64,000 nt of DNA from Adineta steineri (taxonomy: Eukaryota > Rotifera > Eurotatoria > Adinetida > Adinetidae), in contig CAJNOI010000168.1 in assembly GCA_905250115.1 (NCBI GenBank), forward strand, positions 1 through 64,000, in the 5' to 3' direction. The notes under the pieces are model-generated. The model was not told the origin of the DNA and did no database searches. It was given only the letters and a program-made list of their open reading frames with translations. Made by a program: the position numbers and the translations under genes. Shown here one piece after another: positions 26,824-37,696 of the stretch (its first letter is position 1; each line of letters starts with the position of its first letter).

Positions 26824-27375
26824 TTATTCAAGTTTAACATGATCAAATGCATCATTTACACTCTTTTCAATAAATACTCTTATGAGTGGACGAGCTGTTT
26901 CTCGAGATGATGAATTCCAGTCAATGGTTCGTGATGCAAATGACGATTCTATATCTCTATCGATACGATCAATTAATTCTTGTTTGGTTTTATTGGATGT
27001 AACTAATTTACGTGCCATGTCATTCACAGTTTGTCCATTGATATCAGGATATTCAGAGTAAAGAAGACCAAGATAAGATGATGGATCCGACTGTTTCATT
27101 TCATTGACAATACGATCACGTTCAGTCTAATTAAAATTTTGGAAAAATGAATTATAGTTTTTCTTTTACAAATAATTTACTTGATAAGCAGTAGGAACAG
27201 TAACAATATGTTCGTCAATGGCTTTAGTAATTGAAGTTTTGAAATTATCATCAAGAATTTCTTGAGATGAATTAAATACTTGAGTCTTTTTTGATTCTTC
27301 TACAACCGGTATTTTCTGTTTTAGATCTTTAGTAGATGGTTTTTTACCAGAAGTACAAGAGCATATAGCACCCAT
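26824..27375 (-). CDS. small myristoylation-type acidic/helical protein
   Basis: Two minus-strand exons (27375-27181 and 27126-26824) join in phase 0 to give 165 residues. The N-terminus MGAICSCTSGKK has Gly2 with small residues and two adjacent cysteines, a dual myristoylation/palmitoylation pattern that would hold the protein on the inner face of a membrane. The remainder is charged and predicted helical (DNFKTSITKAIDEHI, QELIDRIDRDIE, VFIEKSVNDAFDHVKLE). No enzymatic motif is visible and I do not recognise the family. It is the last apparently conserved-type gene before the accessory region and converges with the frameshifted remnant. Confidence 0.75.
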
Positions 27376-28801
27376 TGCAAAGTGTATTTAAAGTTTCTTC
27401 TTAGTTCACGACGTTTTTATATTATAAAATGAAAAAAAAATATTATCTTTTATTTGTATTGTTATCTTATTGCTTTTCTCTTTTGAAATATGTGAAGTCG
27501 CACAACAATGATAAGGAATCATTAGACTCAACGATTCTTTTTCTTTGTTTACCGTTGAATAACATCAAGATATTATTAAACATATGCAATTTTTATTGAT
27601 TACATACAACTATAGACTGTATAACCCTAAAATTAACATATTTTTAAAATACAAATAACAGTATAATTCAACAGATGTGTTTATTTAAATCAAGAATTCA
27701 AACTAATGTACGGCAGAAAAGCGTTGATGATTCATTGTCTGTCGTCAGCTGCACTTAACTTTTGCTTTTTCTTTTCGTTGAGGGTATGGGTGAGTGAAAG
27801 ATGATTATAATATCTACATTAACACCCACACCCTCTTGTGTAGTTTCATATTGAATACTTTCAAACTGGATCTTAAATTATCTTCAAATTATAGAATATA
27901 CTAAAAATGGTTTCAGCTAGTTATATGGGTTAAATTACAGTATTAAGTATATCAATATCGGCATTTGGATTTAAAATATTGTATCAGATTATGAACCAAG
28001 TTCAGTAACGATCAATATAGTCACGAAGAACACACATAAAATTATTTAACTGTGAACATAGTAGAAATTCAATGGAAAATATTTTTCTTATGTGACCTTA
28101 AAAATAGTGTAAACAATACAATGATTTTGTCTAGAATTTCTGTTATTTATTATCTTTTTCATGTACTGTGAAGAATATATTTCTTTCTATTTATTATTGT
28201 TATTTTGGTTAATAATAACTTTGATGATAAAAAAAATACGAGTCATAGAAAAATATGATTTACTTTTTTATTCATTTAACCATCACTTCGTTCAATATAT
28301 GGCAAGAGAAGTTACTTAAATGTTTAGAAATTATATTATGCGATTGATTATAAATCATTACAACTGGAATTCATATATTTGTATCAGAGCTGAGCATGAG
28401 GCAATACGAATTCTTATTCTGATTTGCAGTCATTACACTACATATTATTTAACATTATATTCAAATACAATAACCAAAAGTTTTCTAACCATAGTTGATA
28501 TTACACATCAAAAAGGTATTGAAATATTCTGAGTTGTTACTTGAATAATATTTACAACTCATAAGTAATATTGAGGCGATTAGGAATACTAAGAGTGTGA
28601 ATTTGAGTGTGGGATGAGTGCTTAATAAATTCCACTGACATCTTCAAAATGATTAATTCAGCGTGAAATGATGAAGAAAAAGCTTGTTGTATTGTTCTGT
28701 TATATTGCAGAAATTTTTTCTTTCTCCTAAGCTCTTATAAATATCAATTGTTTATATGAAATGAAAGTAACGTTGATATATAGAAATTCAAAGAGTCACT
28801 T
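27376..28801. other. intergenic region at the core/accessory boundary
   Basis: AT-rich. It includes the first telomere-like hairpin (27779-27836) and a G-rich stretch near 28592-28622. The frame at 28320-28532 has no recognisable protein character. Confidence 0.5.
27779..27836. repeat. G-rich hairpin element 1
   Basis: Left arm TGAGGGTATGGGTGAG, short AT-rich loop, right arm AACACCCACACCCTCT. First member, reading from the left, of the hairpin family described in the findings. Confidence 0.7.
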
Positions 28802-29013
28802 TTAAGTGCAATAACTATCATAGGTAAGATGTCCATTATTATTGATGATTATACAACCATTGCCACACCCTGATGAAATCGTTAATGATGAATATGTTGA
28901 TCCGACATTACTGTTATTGCAGATGCAACTAATCGTACAATCAGCATTTGAAGTCGAACATCCATAGCAAGAGCCAGTATAACTCGATCCAGAACATTTG
29001 TGGCAACCAGGAG
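28802..29013 (-). pseudogene. cysteine-rich exon fragment, possibly a secreted lectin-like domain
   Basis: After a good minus-strand acceptor (TTACTTTCAG ending at 29014), a frame with two remainder bases reads PGCHKCSG, SCYGCSTSNADCTISCIC, SSLTIS, GCGNGC and INNNGHLTYDSYC to a TAA at 28804-28802. The regular cysteines and Ser/Thr/Asn content suggest an extracellular domain; a distant likeness to the CVNH lectin fold is possible but weak. No upstream exon could be found, so this may be the last exon of an undetected gene or a stranded fragment. Confidence 0.4.
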
Positions 29014-29067
29014 CTGAAAGTAATTAAGACAGATAATCAAAACTTGGGTTGGTGTAGATATCAAAAG

Positions 29068-29101
29068 AGTATGATATCAGCACCCACTCACACCCAAAAA
29101 C
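29068..29101. repeat. C-rich hairpin-family half element 2
   Basis: CACCCACTCACACCC arm preceded by GAGTATGATATCAG, the same neighbour sequence as in the element at 62536-62590. It lacks an obvious G-rich left arm. Confidence 0.5.
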
Positions 29102-29199
29102 GGTTTTGTATCATCTAAAATAAAAACGTGTCAAGCTGCGCAAAACAAAGCATCGATTTTTCTTTCCATTTACCCCTCTGCACTATATTTAAAACCATT

Positions 29200-29525
29200 T
29201 CGAAAAGAAGAGGAATATATCTTCCCAAGGAGTAGCGTTGAAGAAGAAAGGAAAGAGAAAAAAACAGGGCAATAAAGCTAACCGGAATAAAAACGGTATG
29301 AAGCAGAAAGAAAAAAAAGCGCAAAAGAGAAGGTGAGGCTAGGTAAAGAAAAATTATTCGAAGAGAAATAAGAGGAACGAGATATAAGTGACAGAGTGAG
29401 ATAAAAGAACGCAAGAACAAAAAAAAAAAGAGGCCAGCTAAAGAAAAATACATAAAAGAGAAGTAAGAGGAACGACAAAAAAGAGACAAAGCGGGACGGC
29501 AGAACGCAAAAGAAAAAGATTTGTA
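29200..29525. repeat. polypurine tract with degenerate tandem repeat
   Basis: About 320 bases are almost entirely A and G on the plus strand, lying just before the first ART-TPR gene. Two related units are visible (about 29339-29447 and 29448-29520), sharing CTAAAGAAAAAT or GTAAAGAAAAAT, TAAGAGGAACGA and AGAACGCAA. The antisense Phe/Leu/Ser-rich frames through it are artefacts of composition. Confidence 0.65.
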
Positions 29526-29649
29526 TACGCATCTCCTCTGAGCAACCTTCATTAATACATCGCTTTGATTTAACGTAGCGTGCAGTCAACATTGCATTAG
29601 TAACTCACAAATTAACATCGACGACAAACCAACCACGGATAGCATACCC

Positions 29650-32600
29650 ATGGATGAAGAGAAGACCGATCAAATATTCGATTCTACTAAAAATACAAAT
29701 ACAACAACAAAATCATTACTCACTTCCTTAATAGCACAACCTGAACTAACTACCACTATAGGAAAACGTATTATTCAAAATTTTTGCCTTATCTGGTTAG
29801 ATTCAAACATTGACGAATCAGATGACGATTGTTGTAACTTCATTGCTCATCTACGACGCGTAGTCAGTACTATAAATACATTCACTGATCGTGATCAATG
29901 CATCGATTTTCTCACTGAAACTAATGATGAAAAGGTGTTCATGATTGTGTCCGGTTATCTTGGTCAACACATAGTACCACTCATCCATGATATATCGCGA
30001 CTCGTTTCGGTCTATGTATTTTGTGAAAACAGGCTAATACATGAGCAATGGGCTAAAGAATGGTCCAAAGTGAAAGGTGTTTTCACAGAAATCGAGCCCA
30101 TTTGTGAAGCACTTAAACAATCACAGCAGCAATCTGAACATGATTCTATCGAGATCAATTTTGTTTCGGTGGGTGAGATACTTAATACAAATTTGGATCG
30201 ACTCGACCAGTCATTTATGTATACAAAAATACTGAAAGAAATATTATTTGAAGTTAAATACCATGACGAATATATCAAAGACTTGACCACCTATTGTCGT
30301 AACGTGTATACTCACAATGATCGTGTGTTGAAAATGATTGATCAGTTCGAACAAGAATATCACGATCATTCACCGGTTTGGTGGTATACTCACGAGTCGT
30401 TTCTCTATGAAATGCTCAACCGGGCTCTGCGTAATCTGGACATAGATATCATCATAAAAATGGGCTTTTTCATTCGAGATCTTCATTCACACATTAAACA
30501 ACTTCACTCGGAACAATTGCATGCCTACAATGGACGATCATTTTTTGTTTACCGAGGCCAAGGCTTGCCAAAGATGGACGCTGAAAAACTAATCACAAAA
30601 AAGGGTGGACTCATTTCATTCAACAATTTTTTGACGACTAGCATGGATCGAAATGTCGCTTTTATGTTTGCTGAGGCTAGTACATCCAATCCAGATTTGA
30701 TAGGAATTCTCTTTGAAATTAATATTGATCCATCGATTTCATCAGCTCCTTTTGCACGTCTCGATGATATCAGTTACTATTATGACACAGAAAAGGAGAT
30801 TCTCTTCTCGATGCACACCGTTTTTCGCATCAATGCTATTGAAAAAATGAACGCTGGTACAGAGTTCTGGAAGGTGGAGCTTACCCTGACGAGTGACGAC
30901 GACGAGCAGCTTAGAGCTCTCACTGAAAGCATTCGGGAGGAAACTAAAGGATCAACAGGGTGGCATCGATTAGGTGACTTGCTAATAAAACTGGGCCACT
31001 ATAACAAGGCAGAGCAAATCTACGCTGCATTGCTCGATGGTATATCTGATAATACTGATAAAGTGACACTCTATCATCAAATTGGCCGAATCAAGGAAGA
31101 GCAAGGACACTATGTAGAGGCAATCTCGTTTTATGAAAAATCAATCGAGCAAAATCATCCTGATTTGGCTACTGCATTCAACAACATTGGTGCTGTATAT
31201 GACAAGATGCCTGATTATACAAAGGCGCTTTCATTTTGTGAAAAAGCACTTGAAATCCACCAAAACACTCTTCCTTCGAACTATCCCGTGTTGGCTACTT
31301 CATATAACAATATCGGTAGAATCTATGACAACATGGGCGAGTATTCCAAAGCATTTTCGTTCTATGAAAAAGCACTTGAAATCCACCAAAACACTCTTCC
31401 ATCGAACCATCCTGTGTTGGCTACTTCATATAACAATATCGGCGGAATTTATGATAACATGGGCGAGTACTCGAAAGCACTTTCATTCTATGCAAAAGCT
31501 CTTGAAATTTATCAGAAAACTCTACCGTCCAATCATCGTGATTTTGCTATTTCCTACAACAATATCGGTGGAATTTATAATACCATGGGCGAGTGCTCGA
31601 AAGCACTTTCATTCTACGAAAAAGCTCTTGAAATCAGTCAAAAAACTCTTCCTCAGAATCATCCTTCGTTGGCTACTTCCTACAGCAATATCGGCCGAAT
31701 CTATGACAACATGGGCGAGTACTCGAAAGCACTTTCTTTCTATGAAAAAGCTCTCGAAATTTATCAGAAAACTCTACCGTCAAATCATCCTGATCTCGCT
31801 AGTTCATACAACAATATCGGCGGAATTTATGATAATATGGGCGAGTACCCGAAAGCACTTTCTTTCTACGAAAACGCTCTCGAAATCTATCAACAAACTC
31901 TACCGTCAAATCATCCTGATTTCGCGACTTCTTACAACAATATTGGTACTATTTATAACAACATGGGCGAGCACTCCAAAGCACTTTCCTTCTACGAAAA
32001 AGCTTTAAGAATCTACCAAGAAACTCTCCCTCCGAACCATCCTCGGTTGGCTACTTCCTACAATAATATCGGTTGGATTTATAGGAGGATGGGCGAGTAC
32101 TCCAACGCATTTTCATTCTACGAAAAAGCTCTCGAAATCAATGAAAAAGCTCTCCCTCCGAACCATCCTAGTTTGGCTGCTTCGTACAACAATATAGGTA
32201 CTATTTATAACAAAATAGTTGAGTATTCGAAACCACTTTCTTTTTACAAAAAAGCTCTGAAAATCTATCAGAAAACTCTTCCTCCGAACCATCCCTCGTT
32301 GGCTACTTCTTACATTAATATCGGCGGAATTTATGATAACATGGGCGAGTACTCGAAAGCACTTTCATTCTACGAAAAAGCTCTGGAAATCTATCAACAA
32401 ACTCTACCGTCAAATCATCCTGATTTCGCGACTTCTTACAACAATATTGGTACTATTTATAACAACATGGGCGAGCACTCCAAAGCACTTTCCTTCTACG
32501 AAAAAGCTTTAAGAATCTACCAAGAAACTCTCCCTCCGAACCATCCTCGGTTGGCTACTTCCTACAATAATATCGGTTGGATTTATAGGAGGATGGGCGA

Positions 32601-34242
32601 GTACTCCAACGCATTTTCATTCTACGAAAAAGCTCTCGAAATCAATGAAAAAGCTCTCCCTCCGAACCATCCTAGTTTGGCTGCTTCGTACAACAATATA
32701 GGTACTATTTATAACAAAATAGTTGAGTATTCGAAACCACTTTCTTTTTACAAAAAAGCTCTGAAAATCTATCAGAAAACTCTTCCTCCGAACCATCCCT
32801 CGTTGGCTACTTCTTACATTAATATCGGCGGAATTTATGATAACATGGGCGAGTACTCGAAAGCACTTTCATTCTACGAAAAAGCTCTGGAAATCTATCA
32901 ACAAACTCTACCGTCAAATCATCCTGATTTCGCGACTTCTTACAACAATATCGGTGGAATCTATGACAACATGGGCGAGCACTCCAAAGCACTTGGATTC
33001 TATGAAAAAGCACTCGAAATCTATCAAAGCACTCTTCCTTCAAATCATCCTTCGTTGGCTACTACCTATAACAATATCGGCGGAATCTATGACAACAGGG
33101 GCAAGTACTCCGAAGCACTTTCATTCTACGAAAAAGCTCTCGAAATCTATCAAGAAACTCTACCGTCAAACCATCCTGATCTCGCTAGTTCATACAACAA
33201 TATCGGCGGAATTTATAATAACATGGGTGAGTACTCGAAAGCACTTTCATTCTATGAAAAAGCTCTCGAAATTTATCGAAAAACTCTACCGTCAAATCAT
33301 CATGATCTCGCTACTTCCTACAACAATATCGGCATAGTATATGGCAAGATGAACAAATACTTGGCGGCTCTCTTAGTTTACGAAAAAGCGCTTGAAATTT
33401 ATGAGAAAACTCTCCCGACATATCATCCAAATCGCTCTCAGTCCTACAAGAGCATCGGTTTGCTGTATGATCACATGGGTGATCACTTGAAGGCGCTTTC
33501 CTTCTATGAAAGAGCACTGGAAATCGACCAAAAAGCTCTCCCTCCGAACCATCCTGATTTGGCTTTTTCCTACGATAAAATCGGTAGAGTGTATAATAAC
33601 ATGGAAGACTATTCAAAAGCACTTTCATTCTACCAGAAAGCGCTTGAAGTCAACGAAAGTAGTCTTCCTCGGAATCATCCTGATTTGACTATTTCTTATA
33701 ATAATACAGCTTTGATGTATTGCATAATGAGAGACTACTCGAATGCGCTTTTATTCTATAAAAAAGCTCTCGAAATTCTTCAAAAAACGCTCCCTTCGGA
33801 TCATCATAATTTGGCTACTGCTTTCAAAAATATTGGTGGTGTTTATTATAACATGGGTAATTACTTGGAAGCACTTTCATTCTACGAACAAGCCCTAAAA
33901 ATTGACGAAAAAACTCTTCGTCTTGACCATCATGATTTGGCTACTGCCTACAATAACATGGGTGCGTTATATGATAACCTGAGCCGGTACTCTGAAGCAC
34001 TTTCATTTTATGAAAAAGCCACTGAATTTATGGAAAAAGCTATCCCATCAAATCATACTCAGTTGGCTACGTTTTTGAATAATGTTGGTGGGGTATATTA
34101 CAAAATGAACAAGTATTCAAAAGCACTTTCGTTCTATCAAAAGGCACTTGAAATTTACCAAAGTACTCTTCCACCAAATCATCCCCATTTGGCTCAATCC
34201 TACAAGAACATCAGCTTGTTGCAGTCCAAGATGGCCGAGTAA
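29650..34242 (+). CDS. ADP-ribosyltransferase fused to a long kinesin-light-chain-like TPR array (ART unit 1)
   Basis: Single-exon frame of 1,530 residues. Residues about 45-150 form an alpha/beta-looking domain (VFMIVSGYLGQHIVPLIHD, SVYVFCEN) shared with the next two units. A helical segment (WWYTHESFLYEMLNRALR) leads into an arginine-specific-type ART domain with the R-S-ExE signature: Arg in VYRGQG (about residue 302), LISFNNFLTTS and EKEILFSM (about 382). From about residue 435 there are about 26 TPRs of 42 residues (SKALSFYEKALEIYQ, ATSYNNIGGIYDNMGEY) of kinesin-light-chain type, likely a ligand- or partner-binding superhelix. There is no signal peptide, so it is probably cytosolic. GC is higher than in the housekeeping genes. 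The stop overlaps a GTAAGA splice donor (exon end 34238); see findings. Antisense and +1 frames inside it are shadows of the repeats. Confidence 0.93.
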   Translation: MDEEKTDQIFDSTKNTNTTTKSLLTSLIAQPELTTTIGKRIIQNFCLIWLDSNIDESDDDCCNFIAHLRRVVSTINTFTDRDQCIDFLTETNDEKVFMIVSGYLGQHIVPLIHDISRLVSVYVFCENRLIHEQWAKEWSKVKGVFTEIEPICEALKQSQQQSEHDSIEINFVSVGEILNTNLDRLDQSFMYTKILKEILFEVKYHDEYIKDLTTYCRNVYTHNDRVLKMIDQFEQEYHDHSPVWWYTHESFLYEMLNRALRNLDIDIIIKMGFFIRDLHSHIKQLHSEQLHAYNGRSFFVYRGQGLPKMDAEKLITKKGGLISFNNFLTTSMDRNVAFMFAEASTSNPDLIGILFEINIDPSISSAPFARLDDISYYYDTEKEILFSMHTVFRINAIEKMNAGTEFWKVELTLTSDDDEQLRALTESIREETKGSTGWHRLGDLLIKLGHYNKAEQIYAALLDGISDNTDKVTLYHQIGRIKEEQGHYVEAISFYEKSIEQNHPDLATAFNNIGAVYDKMPDYTKALSFCEKALEIHQNTLPSNYPVLATSYNNIGRIYDNMGEYSKAFSFYEKALEIHQNTLPSNHPVLATSYNNIGGIYDNMGEYSKALSFYAKALEIYQKTLPSNHRDFAISYNNIGGIYNTMGECSKALSFYEKALEISQKTLPQNHPSLATSYSNIGRIYDNMGEYSKALSFYEKALEIYQKTLPSNHPDLASSYNNIGGIYDNMGEYPKALSFYENALEIYQQTLPSNHPDFATSYNNIGTIYNNMGEHSKALSFYEKALRIYQETLPPNHPRLATSYNNIGWIYRRMGEYSNAFSFYEKALEINEKALPPNHPSLAASYNNIGTIYNKIVEYSKPLSFYKKALKIYQKTLPPNHPSLATSYINIGGIYDNMGEYSKALSFYEKALEIYQQTLPSNHPDFATSYNNIGTIYNNMGEHSKALSFYEKALRIYQETLPPNHPRLATSYNNIGWIYRRMGEYSNAFSFYEKALEINEKALPPNHPSLAASYNNIGTIYNKIVEYSKPLSFYKKALKIYQKTLPPNHPSLATSYINIGGIYDNMGEYSKALSFYEKALEIYQQTLPSNHPDFATSYNNIGGIYDNMGEHSKALGFYEKALEIYQSTLPSNHPSLATTYNNIGGIYDNRGKYSEALSFYEKALEIYQETLPSNHPDLASSYNNIGGIYNNMGEYSKALSFYEKALEIYRKTLPSNHHDLATSYNNIGIVYGKMNKYLAALLVYEKALEIYEKTLPTYHPNRSQSYKSIGLLYDHMGDHLKALSFYERALEIDQKALPPNHPDLAFSYDKIGRVYNNMEDYSKALSFYQKALEVNESSLPRNHPDLTISYNNTALMYCIMRDYSNALLFYKKALEILQKTLPSDHHNLATAFKNIGGVYYNMGNYLEALSFYEQALKIDEKTLRLDHHDLATAYNNMGALYDNLSRYSEALSFYEKATEFMEKAIPSNHTQLATFLNNVGGVYYKMNKYSKALSFYQKALEIYQSTLPPNHPHLAQSYKNISLLQSKMAE
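31891..32898 (+). repeat. 504-base tandem duplication of four TPR units
   Basis: The stretch starting CAACAAACTCTACCGTC at 31891 recurs at 32395, exactly 504 bases (4 x 126) later, with no difference noticed by eye over the unit. A third partial start is at 32899. Other TPRs in the gene differ from each other at many positions, so this duplication is recent. Confidence 0.85.
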
Positions 34243-34557
34243 GATTGAAAGAATGCTATGTGTTGTTGACATTGATAGGATAAAAGAACTGAATAGACAC
34301 GGCGTGCTTCACCCAAATGAGCGGATATTTTGTCTAATGATAGAGGTGTTTTGATATTTTCTACATAAGACGAACCATATACGGGTTATGGCATAATGAA
34401 ATGGCTAAATTCTAGTCACCTTATTTTGTAGAATATATGAAAGATTACAGTCTCCTTGCTGATCAACTCGCACCCACTATAAATTGCACTGTATAATAAA
34501 GTTATATAGTTCTAAATTTTGAACATATAACTTTCTCCTTCACTTCTTTACTTCTAG
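34243..34557. other. spacer or intron between ART units 1 and 2
   Basis: Contains AATAAA at about 34495, consistent with a 3' UTR of unit 1, but also ends in a strong acceptor (CTTTACTTCTAG, last base 34557). It can therefore be a 3' UTR plus spacer or a 319-base intron (34239-34557). Confidence 0.5.
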
Positions 34558-37500
34558 AGACAGCAAAACAACGGAACAAGACGGCAACCCATCAGTGAAT
34601 CAAAACTCAAGTACTTCAGATCCTGTCGGCTCACATGATCATGACAACAAACATTCTATTCTTGAAGAAAGTGTAAGTAAATAATGACTGCACGATTCAT
34701 GAATGTAACATTGAAAACGTTTCGGTAGCTCATATAAGTTCTGAAGTCTAGATGCTTTTCTTATGCGCATGAACTTCTTCACTCTTTTTTATAACAAACT
34801 CAAGTGATTAGCATATGATGAGAAGTGGACGCATCCAATGAACATGAGAAAAAGTTTGATTAGGATGGAACTCCTCCAGATTGAAGCAGTGGTTATAGCA
34901 GTCGGAAAACTGATTCATGTCTCTAGATGAAGTTTTAGGATAACTAAAGATTAGCGATAATAGAATGCTCAGTAGCTATATTTGTTGTTAGGTGCTTAAG
35001 CGCTCTAATAATACAAACATACAGAAAATTATCTATTTGAAAAAAGAACCGTTTACAATCTCGTAATCAGGCGAATAAAATGATACCGCACATAACTAAA
35101 TTAAGTGCCAATGATCCATTTAAAGCAAGTTAGATTGCTTTTCTTAATAATGCAGTATCGGGATTGAATATTAAGATCGCATTGGTTTCTATAATACCCT
35201 CAAGTTTCCGAAAAAAACTTATCGAAGTGTGTAATAGAACATTCAGTTTTGTAGTTTATTGTTGCTGTTCTCTGATGCTGAAAAGATTATTATTATGAGC
35301 TCGTTATTGCTGACGAGGCCAAAGTATCACGATTTCCCCGTTATTATTAATTATTGTTGGTCTATATATTTTAGCCTTCTTCTTCAACAGAAAAAGCGAA
35401 CACTCAGTCGACTCAGGCTTACTATAGTGAAGACATTGGTCTCTCACTGCAACCAACCAAGATTTACGAGTTATCTATTTCGAAACGAAGTCAACTGGTC
35501 ATTACGCGCGAACAGTTAACTGCCCTTTTACAAGCCGATAATACAGATATAATTGTAAGATCTGTTTCAAGCAACAAATCCAATATTCTTATCGTATGTT
35601 ATGATATTGATCCTTCATTTATATCGTTAGGTTCCTATGGTCAAGTTGAATTTTTCCATAAAGACGAATGTGCCTGTATCGCTCGTCTTTTATCAATTAC
35701 AGACGAACGCGTTTATTTCATTGCTTTGGCTTCAACTAGCCAATATATCGTTCCACTTATTTATGAGCATCGATGTATCGAACAGATATATGTGTACTGC
35801 TCAAACAACGAGGAGAACGGAGCTGACTGGATTAGTCAAATTCCGAAAATTCAATATTGCCACGAAAATTTCAATGAAATTAACGTTGCTGTGTCTAAAG
35901 ATATCCAGTCGCTGCTGTTACAGTCTCCTGCTTGGTCTGAAAGCAAATTACGAACAAGTTGCCACACTCAAATGTTAGTCGATTCGTCGAAATGGTTGTC
36001 TATTCCGTTAAATATATTCAATATTGTACACAATTTAATATCAAATGACCAAATTCGTATTGTTGTGTTGCATTGTGGCAGGCACATTTTGTTTCGTGCA
36101 ACTAGCGATCGATTCCGTCTGGATGAATTTTCGGATAGCGCCGAGTGTGAACAATATCTTGCAGCTACTAATGTTAAATCCATATTTTTTATTGTCTCTG
36201 GCACAGTAAAAAGTGTCATGCGTGATCTCCAAAGAATTAAGATGCTGAATCAGATGTATACCGTCTATGTTTTTTTGCAACCGACCGAACAGAACGAATT
36301 GAATAAAACGATACTCACCTATGAAAATGTGAATGAATTATTCTTTGATATCAAAGCCATACTCACTCGTTTGGCAACGGATATCAAATTTTTTGTGAAA
36401 CAATCCCTGTACATGCCTGTTCCGTTCGTGTTTGCTGCACCAAATCATACTTTAGATAAATGGTCACATGATCAAAACAAATTTATCGCTTTTCAGCTAT
36501 TCGTGAATATCCTGCAAGAATTGCCTCTTGCCAGTTACTGTCAGCAAAAACTATACAATCATTGTCTCGCTTATGCTGACAATACATCGGATTGCGACAG
36601 TGCTCTCAATGAAGTAACAACCCATACCGATCAATTTGTGGACTGGCTTGTGAACGGATCGTTTTTGTCTGCTATCCTGAACAGTTTATTACAACAACAA
36701 ATTCTCACTAATCTTCTTGATATTCAACAAGTCATTGTTGCCGTTAATCAACGTTTAAGTCAGCTACCTTCATCTATGTCGTCTTTGGTCGTTTATCGAG
36801 CTCAGCTTATTCGAGCTCATGATCTGGAACACATCAAAGCAAATACAGGTGAATTGATTGCTTTTCATACATTTCTTTTAGCTACAGAGAATCTTGAAAC
36901 TGCTCGAGAGATAGGGCGTCAAGCTGCAAACCGCGGACTCTTGGCTGTCATCTTTGAGATCGATGTTCCAGTGAAGACACGTATCGCAAAAGTGGATGAG
37001 TGCAGATTCATATTTCGATTTGGTAATATATTTCGTCTTCAGTCTATTCATTTGGCGCCCGACGGTGTGTGGTATGCTCAATTGAGGTGTGCTGACTCAA
37101 TCTTTCAATCTGTCCAAGAGCAACTACAAATCCAAGTTGGCGAACGACTAACATGGCTGACTCTTGGCAACTACCTATGTGCTCTCAATAATGTCAAAGA
37201 AGCCAAATCCTATTATGAACATTTATTACAAATACTTCCTAAAGACCATGAAGCACTTGCATCGATTTATAACAATATGGGATTGTTGTTCACAGAGTTG
37301 GGCGAGAAACAAGAAGCATTGAAATATTACAATCTTGCTCTGGGTTCAATCAAAAACACCTCTCCAAATGCAGACCAATGTTTACATCTCACTCGTTTCA
37401 AAGCCCTTCCTCCGCCAGCCGTAGTCGAATTGACTGTTAGTTGTTCCGACGTGTATGAACAAATAGCGGAAACATATCGTCGTCAATCAAAACCAGAACA

Positions 37501-37600
37501 AGCTCTTGAATTTTACCGAAAGGCACTCGAACAAACAATTGATCCAGTCTCGCGTGTTCAATATGAACAGAAGATTCAAGAAACTCTTTCTCTTATTTAA
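34558..37600 (+). CDS. ART-TPR unit 2, catalytic residues lost
   Basis: Two exons are supported: 34558-34672 (linker, DSKTTEQDGNPS to LEES, no Met) and 35375-37600, joined in phase 0. The upstream remainder of two bases is not satisfied by any local ATG exon but fits the GA|GTAAGA donor of unit 1. The protein carries two copies of the N-terminal alpha/beta domain (VYFIALASTSQYIVPLIYE and IFFIVSGTVKSVMRDL, each followed by a YVYC/YVF strand), then an ART-like domain (SLVVYRAQ ... GELIAFHTF), then a few TPRs. In the ART part the Arg is kept. The STS-type motif reads FLLAT, and the ExE loop is replaced by ECRFIFRFGNIF, so arginine ADP-ribosylation is not expected. It may be a binding or regulatory pseudoenzyme. 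Confidence 0.85.
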
Positions 37601-37696
37601 TAAATTTTCTTTGCTTAGCATTATTGTAAAGAACCGCATAAAAGAAATGTTTTGTCGCTTGTATTCTCTATCTGAATTTCTAGATAGTTAACAGAT

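Noticed and set aside
29115-29592. Two antisense frames rich in Phe, Leu and Ser upstream of ART unit 1
   Set aside because: Translation of the polypurine tract; apparent transmembrane helices arise from the pyrimidine-rich strand.
31133-32008. Long plus-strand open frame of about 290 codons, and similar frames at 32837-33337 and 33506-33688, overlapping ART unit 1
   Set aside because: They are the +1/+2 shadow of the 126-base TPR repeats, open only because the repeat period preserves the shadow frame.
32819-33628. Antisense frames across the TPR array (32819-33043, 33311-33628)
   Set aside because: Antisense shadow of the same repeats, with repetitive translation and no splice or start context.
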